Source: Coprinopsis marcescibilis (taxonomy: Eukaryota; Basidiomycota; Agaricomycetes; Agaricales; Psathyrellaceae). Taken from it: 64,000 nt of DNA. A program made the position numbers and the translations under genes. The stretch covers positions 168,272 to 232,271 of the forward strand of contig ML210174.1 in assembly GCA_004369085.1 (NCBI GenBank). The letters are read 5' to 3'. This document shows, one piece after another, positions 20,241 through 31,409 of the stretch. Numbering within the stretch: the first letter of the stretch is position 1; every line of letters starts with the position of its first letter. The notes beneath the pieces are model-generated. The model worked only from the letters and a program-made list of their open reading frames with translations, did no database searches and was not told the origin of the DNA.

Positions 20241-23200
20241 TCACCGATGCTTTCCGTTGGATCTGGCGGCATTCGAACCTGAGCCATTGGATTTGCTGCT
20301 GCCAGCGGGACGGGGTTTCTTGTTGCTGTCGGTCGGTGGTGCACGGGGGGCTGATTCCTTCATGACCATTTTTGCGTGAATTTCCTCAAGCTTGGAGGCT
20401 TTCACCTTCTTTGGCCAGAATAATGTGACAAACCTAGTAGTTTTAGGTGAGTAATACATAGTTGAACGATCATAATCACGACGCACGTCCACAAATGTCG
20501 CCTCCATCGTTCTCGATCTTCGCCGGCCGCCTGTTTTTCCTTGAGAACAGTCTCTATACGGCGACCGATGGCAGCAAGCGATTCTTTGAGGATGGCGACC
20601 TTGTCGTCGCGAGGCATGTCTTCTCCTGACAGTTTCAGCTGTTTCTATCAAAGTATGAGAATATATCCTAATACCAAAGAACAACACACGAACCAATTGT
20701 CTCTTGACAGGGCGCAGCTCCTCTTTCGTCGCAGCTTCGTCCATAGACGGACTGGGCAAACGAAAGATTCAGCAATAGATCAGAAAAAAGAGGGAACAAC
20801 GTACCATTCGTCCGACGATGATGAATCTGTAAACGTTGGCGTTGGTCTTCGCTTGCGTTTTCTCGAGGAGCCGTCATCGATTGTAGCCATTGCCTCGCTC
20901 TCAGCTCTCCTCTTTAGAGTACTTGAGTATGAAGAAGTAGATGCCACAGCTATCGGAGGGGGAGAGGTCGAAACTTTCAGCGATCCTTTCGTCCTCATGG
21001 AGCTCTCGTACGAACGTATTTTCTCAACATGTTCCCGCAACAACCCCAGTAAAAAGTCCCCGCGGCGAACCAAGTGAATGGCGTTTGGTATAGGCCGACT
21101 TGAATTATCTTCGCCCTTCTTTCCTTCTTCCAGGAAGAATTTGCCGTCCAAGCCAAGCTTGGGATCCTTTTGCATCGCTTCCCAGTTGCCAAATCCGTAG
21201 ACATAAGCACCGACAAGCAACATGGAGTCGTCTTGAGGACCCCATCGACCTGACCAGTTCAGTGTCGGCCGAATGTTTTCGATGGGGAGGCTCCATGTAT
21301 AGGGATCTTCGACTTCCGAAAGGACGTTATACAAAATATTGAGGTCTTGGTGTCGGGAGAGGACAGTTTCAGCGTTGATATTACCAACGCCACGACAGGT
21401 CACCAGAACAGCTTTGCTCTTTTGAGCATTCGTTAGTGTTTCACCTGCGGCAATCTTGGCACGCTTCTGTTCCTGGTCCTCCTTGATCGCAGATGAACAT
21501 ATTTCGATGATATCGTCGGCGACATCGAGGATCATGCCTTTGTTCTTGTCTTGCAGCTTGGCTTCGTTGACCTAGGCAAAGGCTGAGGACATGTGAGCTC
21601 CCGGTAATATGGGACTTACTATGGTTTCGTATCGCTGACGAATGTCACCCCATCGCTGCAAGCTTCGAATCAATACACGAACGTCCCGCTCTTTCAGCTC
21701 CATTGCCTTCTGGCTGGCGGATTTGCGTTGAACGGTCGTCTTTGGTTTCTTCTGGGCCGAAGGTGCAGCAGGTTGGTCGATGTCCATACCCTCATACGAT
21801 ACGGCGGCGTGGCTCCGTTTGCGTTCACGAGATTCGTGGGCCGCACGATCCTCTGCCTTCCTCTTCTCCTCTTCTTCCTCGTTCTCAATGCGTTGCCGGT
21901 CGTCAAGAGGGATAATATCCTCCCAACTCATATCGTTCTTGACATCGCTGACGGCTGCGAACGTGGTCAAGAAGCCTTCACCACCCAATGAAGCTCCACC
22001 GTCCCCTTGCTGCTGTGTTTCGTGATCTTCAGCGTGCTTGAGGATGTGGTCCAGGTCCATCTCGGCAAGCTTCTGGCTTTGTTCAGAATCGCTCTTGTCG
22101 AACCTGGAAACAAGGATGAGTTGGTGCTTCATGCCAATGTTGGGATCACTTACATCTTCTGTGCACCATACTTAAGGACCGCGTGAAGTTCATCCTTGCT
22201 AAGGTTATCTGGTCGTTGGCTATCCTTGTGGGGGCCAGCTTTCGAGCTCAGATGGGCATGCGATGTATCCATCTGATTGATAACTTCACGATCATTCTCA
22301 GCTTGTAAACGGTAACCAGGATGCAAATGACCTACTGGCATATTCCAAAACCATCTTTCTCTTCGCTCGTTCAAGGATATCTTCTTCCATCGTGTCCTTA
22401 CTGACGAAACGATACACGCTGACGTGAGATTTCTGTCCAATACGATGAGCACGGGCCATTGCTTGTAGGTCGTTCTGAGGATTCCAGTCACTCTGTTCGC
22501 GTTTCAATTAGAGTTGGATTCCGGATTGACAACGGTAACACTCACATCGAAGATGATGACAGTGTCGGCAGTCTCCAGGTTGATACCCAGGCCACCCGCT
22601 CGGGTGGACAGCAAAAAAGCAAAGTCGGGCGAGTTCTCTGCATTGAAATGGGCAATCGACTTCTTCCTCATGTCTGAGCTGACCATTCCATCCAGACGCT
22701 GGTGCTGATATCCTCGCAGAGACATGTAATCACTGAGGATGTCAAGCATCCTGACCATTTGACTGAATATCAGAACCCGGTGACCGTCTGCGCGGAGGCG
22801 AGCAAGAAGCTTGTCGAGGAGAACCATCTTGCCACTAGACATGACCAACCCTTTCAGGGTTTCCTCGTTGTTGTCGGTTCGGGTTTCGGCACCGTCGAAA
22901 AGGTATGGATGATTGGCCGCCTTCTTGAGTTCCATAGCTATGCAAACGTTGGTTGACTAGACCCAGTGCGGGAGTGGTATGGCTTACCAATGTTGAGTAG
23001 ACTAATGTTGTTGTTGCCATTGGCACTCTTGACCAGTCCAGCAAAATTCTGCAAAGGTGGTCAGACCATGGAATGCTTGGTTACTAGCCAAACCGACCTT
23101 TGTCAAGATATTCTTGTAGAAATGGGTCTGCAGCGCAGACATTTCTACTCGCAAGATTCGCTCACTCTTCGTTGGTAACGAGGTGAGGACGTCCCGCTTG

Positions 23201-25479
23201 AGACGTCGAAGCATCAGAGACTCGAGTTGCTGGTGAAGCTCCTTGATCTTCTCCTCATGGTCATCGTCAGTTAGGTCAAATTCATTGGTGAGGTTGACTG
23301 AAGAGGATGTTAATGGGTGAGATAATCATCATCAAGAGAAACATATACTTGCATTTATCAGGCATTAGGAAGTGCATCAAAGACAACAATTCTAGAGGCA
23401 ATAACTGTCAAGAACATCTCTAGGATATGCCGTAAATACCATACCTTTGACGTTGTTCTGCAACGGCGTTCCAGTGATCAGCAGCTTGGAGGCAGCTGAA
23501 AACGACCGAAGAGCCTCGTATAACTGACTCTCGGAGTTTTTCAGTCGATGTGCCTATCAAGGGATTGCAGAGATTGATTGATCAGTCAGAAGCCGGATGA
23601 AAAGACAACGATCACTCACCTCGTCGACTGCAAGTGCCTGCCATTTGATCTCACCCAGCTCTTTCGAATCCCTCAGGGTCAATTCATACGTCGTCAGGAG
23701 GACATTCATCTTGAGCTTCTTGTTGGACGGGCCGAATTCATGGGTTCGAATGACTTCACGTCCTGGGGCACTGCCAATGTAGGTCACCACGTTCATATCA
23801 GGGGCCCATGTGGCGAATTGCGACTGCCACGCGGTGATGGTCGAGAGGGGTACAATGACCAGAAATGGCCCGTACTGGTTCAGTTCATGGAATAGATATG
23901 ATAGGAACGCCACCGTTTGGACGGTCTAGAAAAACGGTTGTGAGCAACGTGTACTTCCCCAAAGATCTAGGGTTGACTAACCTTTCCCAACCCCATCTCA
24001 TCCGCCAAAATTCCGTTATCCCCTTTGCTCCAGATATATGCGAGCCAGTTCAACCCCGTCAACTGGAAGTCCTTCAGCTGGCCGCCAGTCTCTTTCAGAT
24101 ATTCCGGATCGCTGTTGATTTTTGTGAACTTCGGCCTATTGTGCCGCGAATAGTGAATGCTCTTGTATGGGAACTTGGCCTCTGCCTCGCGGTTTCTGTA
24201 TGCAGCGATCTGGTCCCTGGCGATGGGATTAACATCCTTTTGCGTTTCCCAAGTGCAGTGCTCATAATTCAGCCCACTCCATTTACAGAAGTACTCCGTC
24301 TCCAAGTTGGTATCCCGGTGGGCAACTATCCTCTCGACATTCCTGAACAGCTCTAGGTCTTCCTTCTCGCGCTCCTTTTGCAACAGCAACAGCTCCTTGT
24401 CCTCGCTGGAGAGGTCGGGAGAATCTAACCGTGATTTCCACTGCTTGTACGCTTTGATATAGTTGTCCACACGTTTCAGACCCTTGAACCGCTTGAGGAA
24501 CTCGTAGGTTTCATCCGTATTATGAAGGTGGGAGAAACCCTTCCATTTGATATGGAATCGCTATAAAGGACGGGGATCAACACGGAGGACATCCCATCGT
24601 AGCCTTTTAACCACTTACTACATTCTCAAACCATAGGTCCTCAGGATCATCTTCGCGCCCTTCGTCTCTGCAGTGACCCAAAACTCCTTCTATCTCGTCC
24701 TCCTCGACGAAAGGAGCATCGGGATTTGGAAAGTAACCGGGGATAGTGGCGTCCTCTTCGAACTTTTCGTCATTCACGTCCTCGAAGTAATTGGGGATTT
24801 TGCCGCCACGGCTGGATACGCGAACCTCGTCGACAGAGGACCTTGCCCGCTTTTTCTTCTTATGCGAACGGGCGCCATATTCCGAGTCCGAATCTGAATC
24901 TGAGCCACGACGGGCTGGAGCTAGAAGCGAGCGGACACGGGTTGAATGGCTGGCGGGATTAGCTGACAGTGCGGCACACACCCTTGGGTCTGATAACAGT
25001 GGAGGTCGGTGCTGCGGGACGCTTCTTCTTCTTCGCAGGCCGCTTCTTGGCGGAGGTATATTCTTCATCGGCGTACGTGCCGTCGTCATCATCATCCTCA
25101 TCATTATCATTATCGCCCCCTTGCTCATCATAACCCTAAAGAGAACTGCGGTGAGTACGGACATTAAAGAGGGAGCGAAGGAGTGGCGCATACAGAGTCG
25201 TCGTCGTCCTAGAGAACGCGTTAAGGTGAATGTATGCGCACAAAATAGGAGAAAGCTCACTGAATGAACGCGCGACGAACGGTAGCCGCTTGTTGAGGGA
25301 ATGGCGTGTCCATTGGCGTGGGGTGGGGAGGCGGCGTCCTCATCTATGGATTCGCCCTCAGCGTCGGCGTCGTTGAAGGCATACTTGTTGTCGTCGGCGG
25401 AGTCGATTTGCATGTCGTCATCTTCGGTCTCATAGCCTATGCCTAGGAGGCCAGGCCTGTTTGAGGAGGTGGAGGACAT
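20241..25479 (-). CDS. CHD1: Chromodomain helicase CHD1 (nucleosome remodeller)
   Basis: CHD1 is an ATP-dependent remodeller that spaces nucleosomes over transcribed genes. Domain order on the minus strand: an acidic N-terminus, tandem chromodomains (first around [19 protein letters not shown], second [11 protein letters not shown] through [15 protein letters not shown]), SNF2 ATPase with Walker A in ADEMGLGK, a split DEAH box ([17 protein letters not shown]) and TGTPLQNN, and the helicase C lobe with [11 protein letters not shown] and motif [23 protein letters not shown]-like region follows ([32 protein letters not shown]), then a C-terminal helical CHCT/DUF4208 domain (KQLLSEE-like text around [20 protein letters not shown], ending [15 protein letters not shown]). 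All motor motifs are intact. The first ATG is at 25479 ([13 protein letters not shown]); an upstream His-rich extension in the same frame has no ATG. About 14 introns. It is divergent from TFB4, another transcription gene. Confidence 0.95.
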
Positions 25480-25788
25480 GGGGTGATGATGGTGGGGAGG
25501 CAAGGAAGGTGGCCCTGGGCGCCAGCCATCGTCAACGGACAGAATTCACACGGGCAGCGTCGCTACACCATCGCCACGGCCAACGCCGGAAGGCCCTTCG
25601 ACACCGGTGCTCGTGACTCCCAGAATAAAATTTACTCAGAACTCGCCCATTGTTGGCATCATTAATTGTGGAAACAACGGCCTTATCGTGCTCCGAGACA
25701 TCGGACAAGCGCAGAAGGGTCTAGAAGGGTCAGTGTTTAGGCCAAAAATCCTTTCCTCATCACTCCGCTCGAATTCGTCCTCGCTGCC
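25480..25788. promoter_or_regulatory. Divergent promoter of CHD1 and TFB4
   Basis: The 309 bp between the two start codons is GC-rich and lacks an obvious TATA box. It pairs a chromatin remodeller with a general transcription factor subunit. Confidence 0.45.
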
Positions 25789-27292
25789 ATGGACGACCAT
25801 GGCACCCTCCTCGCCGTCGTTCTCGACCTTTCTCCTCAACAATGGCACCGCGCCGCCAACGACCCGCAGCCTCTTTCTCTCGATGCTTTCCTCTCCCAGC
25901 TCCTCGCTTTCCTCAACGCCCACGTCGCCTGCATGCATGAAAATACCCTCGCCGTCTTCGGCGCCTTTCCTGGCAAAAGGTCTGTGGGGCTCTCAACACG
26001 TTGCATGTTTTGCGCTGATTATCATCGCCATCATCCAGTGTCATGCTGTACGCCTCAACTGACCAACTCGAACCATCCTCCATCACAGTCGATGCCAACT
26101 CGTATCCGCCGTTCAAGCTACTGGACACCGCTGTTGTCACACGTATTGCCGCCGAACTCGATGCTCTGGATGACTCTCACGATGAAGAAGAAGGTTTGTC
26201 CCACACATGACCGCCTGCGCATCTCTTACGGACAAACGTTCCAGTGCCCTGTGCCCTCGTTGGAGCACTTACAAAGGCTCTTTGCTGTGAGTGGAAATGA
26301 ATGGACTTTCAAACTCAGGTCACTGACCCGCAAACCCTTAGACGTCAATCGTATCAGCGCCACCCCTCAGCCCACCGATGGTTCGCAAGGCGTCCCACCA
26401 CAGGTGGACCCTCGTATTCTCATCCTATCGGTCTCTCCTGACCTATCCGCGTCCTACATACCCATCATGAACGCCATCTTCTCCGCACAGAAGCTTGTAC
26501 GTCGCCGAAAAGTGCTTCCTTGCTATCTCTCACACATCGTGTAGAAGGTCACTATCGACGCTTGCCAAATCTATGGCGGCGAAACTGTGTTTCTCCAGCA
26601 GGCGGCGCACCTATCTGGCGGATCCTATTTGCTTCTAGAACATCGTGATGCTTTGCTCCAGTACCTAACGGTAAGTGTCCTTTTGCGGACCATGGTGCAA
26701 CCCTATTCATCGTTATCAGATGTCCTTCCTACCCCCGCCTTCGATTCGCAAGATCCTCGCAGTTCCAACCCAGGATCGCATCGACTTTCGTGCAGCTTGC
26801 TTTTGTCATAAAAACATTGTCGATATCGGCTACGTTTGTTCGGTCTGTCTGTCAAGTAGGGTTTCTTCACTCTCACGCTGTTCCTTTGTTGACCTGTGCA
26901 AAGTTTTTTGCAAGCCAAGCCCCGTTTGCAGTACATGCCGGTTAGTCACACCTAATATTTTCGACGAGTCTACGTGAACAACATTGTTCTCTAGCACCAA
27001 GTTCCCTATCAAAACCTTGCAGCGACTCAACGCCCTGCGTGCACCCTCAGCTATTGATTCCGGGCGCCCTTCCCCGGCCCCTTCCAATGCACCCACGCCA
27101 ACCGCGACAGGGATAAACACACACGAACGCACACCGTCCCTTGCCAGGCGCACACAATCTCAGCAATCCCCGGGAGCGGCCGATGGCTTCCCTTCCGGTT
27201 CAGGCGCTCCAAACAGAACTGTCAGTTCTGGCGGGCTCCCGCACAGTAGTGCCATCGGTGTACACCGAAACGGGAGACCAAACGGATCGTAA
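25789..27292 (+). CDS. TFB4: TFIIH subunit Tfb4 (p34)
   Basis: Tfb4/p34 is a core TFIIH component used in transcription initiation and nucleotide excision repair; it pairs with the p44 subunit. The N-terminal von Willebrand A-like fold starts LLAVVLDLSPQQW and continues with LAVFGAFPGK and SVMLYAS across the first intron. Middle exons give DPRILILSVSPDLSASYIP and VTIDACQIYGGETVFLQQAA, a strongly conserved p34 block, then GGSYLLLEHRDALLQYL. The C-terminus carries the C4 zinc fingers (CFCHKNIVDIGYVCSVCLS, then VCSTC). The last exon adds a Pro/Ser/Thr-rich tail of about 80 residues that is longer than in yeast and probably disordered. About six introns. Tail-to-tail with the Taspase-like gene, 138 bp apart. 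Confidence 0.95.
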
Positions 27293-27430
27293 CGGATGCT
27301 GGGACCTTGCTCCATTTCTCGACCAAAACACAGCACTGCTTCAAGCTCCTTGACTACAAAGGGATCGCGGTGATAAATATCCTTGGCTTCTCACCATTGC
27401 GCATGTTCGATGCGTCTGGGTGCTTAAGGA

Positions 27431-29098
27431 TCATGGCCTACAAGTGACCGGCGTCAATATGTGCTCCTTTATTTGGCTTGAACGACTGGCCTTTGGTTTA
27501 GGGTGCCTTGGGGAAGCATATCCGATCGCCATACTTGGTGTAGTGAACGCACACCAAAGCCGCACTATCGTGCATTAGTCTCACTTCTATTCGAGTCTAT
27601 GTTCAGCTTACCCGAAGCCTCGCCGTTTTCTCCTGTCTCCTTGGTCAACAACAATATTCCCGCACTAGGACTCAGTTCGTCTTTCTTCCTATATGGCTCT
27701 ATAGTTGTATTTTGTCTTCAGTCGATCAAAATCGTCATAATTTTGCTCTTACCCCAGAACTCCTTTCCTAGTATTTGCTGAAGTATCGTGTGTGTGTCGG
27801 CGACGTCGTCTCCATCTGATTGTACTTCGTCCTCATTTTCTTCCTCTCTGTTCCCCTCTACCACATCATTCTGTGGATATACGTTGCCCACCCCAGCTGA
27901 CAATGTAGCCATTACACGTTCACCGATCAACCGAGCCAATTGTGCGCGTACAATGTGTTCGCCAGTTCCTGAATGCACGTCGTCAGCTGCGTTTGCATGT
28001 TGCATTCAATTCAAATTACCAGAAACACTACAAGCGACGCCAGTAGCTGCACACGCAGCATCTCTCAAATTGCTTCCTTGCTGCGCCCAGCATCCGGCTC
28101 CGAATACTGCAGCCTATCACATTGGTCAGGATAACACCTTCTAAGACGCAACTGAAGACAACCCACCTCTCCGACCCTCCCTGGCAATTTCAGAAGTAAT
28201 CCCCCGCTTGACACGCCTGCAGCAGCGCCACTTTTGGCGTGCCATACAACAGCGCCTACGGTATCCTGTATATTCCTGAGTTCGGAGCGCATTTCACAAG
28301 GCATATCGTTGAAGGCTGAACCGTCGTTGGAATCCAGTTTGTCTTTCCACCTCTTCCATTGGTCGTGCGACGACTCGGTGATGAGGGAAGAAGGCGGAAC
28401 CAATTGAATCGAAGTGTCAGAGCGCGCAAACGAGGTTGCACCAGCGGAGACTAGGGTCCTATTATGTTCTCAGAATGGCCAAGCCAGTGGTAGTTGGAGG
28501 GTTGGACGTACAGTGGTGGTATCCGGCCAAGTTTGTCTTCCTTGTAGGAGTACTGCCGGATGGATTTCGCGAGTTGGATGGGATTCTTTACTCCTGTCAC
28601 GAGAATGTTTGTCGGTTATGGTTATAGAAACAAGTGGTGATATGTTTACTGACCTGATACAGCAGCAACACTTCCAAACGAAGAATCTCCAGACATGATC
28701 GCCGCATCGCACTCAACAGTGCCATCCAACGTCAAGTTCGATCCTAAGCCTGAAATATGATTGCAAGATCAATGGGTGCCTTCGATAAAAAGGGTGGGAT
28801 TTAAAGAACACCTGCGTTGAGATGAGGGCTATCCTCGAGGACGCATGTCGCCTCTGCTACTAAGGAAATGGCAGTACTTTCTGGACGCGCAGACGAGTTT
28901 AACGCTCGCGTACATGCTCTGTAGTAAATCATAAGTGAGTTAGACTCAGATACATGACATTATCCAGGAGAAACCTCACTCTCGTATCGCGCGTTTGACT
29001 TCGAATTCAGAGGTCTTTCTATGTATCCCTGCACCACCATGGACGGCGATATATGCTTCGTGCGCGTAATCAAGTGGCGCTGAATTGGTAGTATGCAT
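27431..29098 (-). CDS. Taspase-1-like threonine aspartase (Ntn hydrolase), 408 aa
   Basis: Nine exons join in phase to 408 residues: 28980-29098, 28812-28918, 28654-28749, 28512-28593, 28167-28458, 28020-28113, 27753-27968, 27612-27698 and 27431-27564. The N-terminus has the type-2 asparaginase motif IAVHGGAG, followed by LNAGLGSNLTLDGTVECDA and GSVAAVSGVKNPIQLA. The self-cleavage site is Asp200-Thr201 in IQDTVGAVVW, with VSSGGLLLKLPGRVGEAA after it, which matches animal TASP1 better than glycosylasparaginase. The C-terminus keeps the TASP1-type GTGEHIVRAQLAR and FTTPSMAIGYAS segments, separated by an acidic insert (REEENEDEVQSDGDD). In animals this protease cuts MLL and TFIIA after Asp. The fungal substrate is unknown; TFIIA is a natural guess. 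The gene is cut almost evenly by introns of about 50-60 nt, one of 145-170 nt possible only in my early boundaries. Confidence 0.9.
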
Positions 29099-29461
29099 GG
29101 TTGTTCCTGAAGACTCGAGTACTGTGCAAGAAGACCTTGGCGGAGTGAGCCAGTTGATGTAAAATAAGCGGCTGATAGCACATACAAGTGGGTGTTTAAA
29201 TATGATACCAGTGGAATGCAGAGAGAATGGGCTAACGTTTGACGCTGGTTAGCTGGGACTCTTCATGTGCCTTCCGGGGAACCTTTTGTTTGATCGATCG
29301 ACTTCCAACTACCCATTTCCGGAAACCCGTGCGGCGTGCGGCTCATGTCCAATGGCAAATGTACAACACCAGGAAAGGTCAATAATTGCCCATGTTACTC
29401 TATACACTCTCTATGCTAGGTTTGGTCTCCAACGTAGTTAATTTTTGGTTTGTGAACAAAC
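29099..29461. other. Promoter region of the Taspase-like gene
   Basis: This 363 bp spacer separates the 3' end of MRI1 from the start of the Taspase-like gene, both on the minus strand. No gene and no clear TATA box were seen. Confidence 0.4.
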
Positions 29462-30938
29462 TTAAACGATCGGACTCAGGTCAAACACCGTTTCCCCTTC
29501 CTTCTTCACAGCTACACCTTTCTCCGTCACGATCGCAGTAATAAGCTCAGCTGGGGTAACATCGAAGCTTGGGTTATAGATCCCTTCCAGGCCAGTCGGC
29601 GTAATTAGAACCTGAGCTTGTTCGACCTTGCCGGACTCGGACGGGGGATAAACAGCACCACGGACAAGGCACGCTTCGATAGCAGGCCTCTGTTCGATGG
29701 GAATTCTGTGCACAGGACGAATGAGATTAAACCTATGCGGGTGTAGACAACACATACTGAGCTCCGCTTTCGATTTCAAGATCCACGGTGGTAATCGGAG
29801 CAACGACAATAACAGGTATTTTGTGCCGTGCTGCGATTACAGCAGCGTTGTAGGTTCCGATCTTTTGACCAAAAGGTCAGCAATTGGTTGGTATGGAAGA
29901 GAGAATTGTGCAGAGCTTACCTTGTTGGCGGTATCTCCGTTTCGTGCTATCCTATCAGCACCCACAACTGATACGAATGAATCAATACATCGAACAGGGG
30001 AGTAAGGTAATTCAGACACCCACCAACGGCATGGATATCGTAGTGTTGGAAAAGCGAGCCAACCATTGTGTCACAGATCATAACGGATGGAATCTGAAGC
30101 GTCTTCAATTCAAGAGCAGTCAACCTGAGGACGCTGTGAGAATAAGCCTAATGGGAAACACAAAGTAGCCTCACCTAGAACCTTGATGATATGGGGTGGT
30201 CTGCGTGAAGTGGGCCTTGTTAAGTTGGCCGATCTCATGCAGATAGGTGATCAGTCCGAGAGCAGTGCCGTAGCCCTGCAGCAAAATTAGCCGGGCAAAT
30301 CAGTCGAGGTGGCATGACAAAAACATACAGAGGTCGCCAAAGAACCGGTATTGCAGACCGTCAAGACGTTAATTGTGTTTTTCGAAGACGGTTTCACCCT
30401 GTTGACCAACCAGTCGCCTCCCCACTTGGCCATAGCCTTGTTCCTGCCGACATCTTCGTCTGCGATAAGTTTGGCATCCGCAATGAGCGTCTGTACAATT
30501 GTGGTCGGATCTTGGCCGGCAGCGATGCTGACTTCCAACGTTTTTGCAAGACGCTTGGTTGCGTTGCCTAAATTTACGGCAGTGGGCCGTGAAGTGAGAA
30601 GATAGTCAAGAATTGGCTGAACATGAGCCTGGATCGCGGGTCCAGAAAGCAGAAATTCTGGTGCTGGGACCTGTCGGAGTGCTCTGGTAAGGTACTGAGC
30701 CAAAGAAAGCGAAGCCAACGATGCGATAGCAGGGGCCCCGCGAATCTAGCAGCAAAAATTGAATTCTTGGTTTCTGGGCAAGAAAACAGATGGTATTGAC
30801 CTTCATCGTTTTGATAGCATCATGGGCCTCCTCTACTGAATTTATTGGGATAAATTCTGTGATATGGGGGAGGAGAAGCTGATCGACGATTTCGATATTG
30901 TCGTCGTTGGTGCGTATCGAAATCAGAGGCGCAGTCAT
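29462..30938 (-). CDS. MRI1: Methylthioribose-1-phosphate isomerase
   Basis: MRI1 converts 5-methylthioribose-1-phosphate to the ribulose form in the methionine salvage pathway. The start used is the ATG at 30938, giving [20 protein letters not shown], which matches the usual MRI1 N-terminus; an upstream in-frame ATG at 31010 would add 24 Thr/Pro-rich residues not typical of the family. The substrate-binding motif IRGAPAI is formed across an intron (MK then [16 protein letters not shown]). The catalytic Cys lies in [13 protein letters not shown] and the catalytic Asp in [19 protein letters not shown]. The C-terminus [10 protein letters not shown] is standard. About six introns; normal length near 390 residues. 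It is related to eIF2B subunits, but the two catalytic motifs decide in favour of MRI1. Confidence 0.95.
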
Positions 30939-31409
30939 GGTTGTTGCAGTCACAATGGGGTTAGGGTCAGAGACTGTAGGGGCAGTGGTGGCGGGGGTTA
31001 TCACATGCATTGGCTCTGATTCTTATAGTCCTCGACATGGACGTCGTTTTGTCTTCGCTACTCGTCTCCTTGGGCCTTGCGACGTCCAACCTCCGGTCTA
31101 CAACCATTACTCTGGAGAGTCGAGAATGAATTGCACTTTGAACCTGCACTACAATGATTGATCACCTCGTAGGACGTCCAAATCCATCCTGGAAGCGGAC
31201 TCAGGTATAGCTCTTACTCTGACCCCTTCCCGAAGCCGACGACCGACACTGAGGTCTCATTTTCAACTAGGTCTTCTTGGTCATTATATTCTGGGTATGG
31301 CGAATAGTCAGAGGCACATCAGGGCCACCGCGTTTTCTGTTTTTACCTCGAATCAATCGAACTCTTCGTGCGTCATTTCATCATATTGCTCAATTTTGAC
31401 ACCATTGAC
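30939..31409. promoter_or_regulatory. Divergent promoter of MRI1 and the lipase-like gene
   Basis: The 471 bp between divergent starts contains no supported gene. It includes a short frame from 31036 whose meaning is unclear. No TATA box was seen. Confidence 0.4.

Noticed and set aside
24791..25267. Plus-strand frame of 158 residues opposite CHD1
   Set aside because: It is the shadow of the acidic CHD1 N-terminus; Asp/Glu-rich DNA read backwards gives Ile/Val-rich text with no real gene features.
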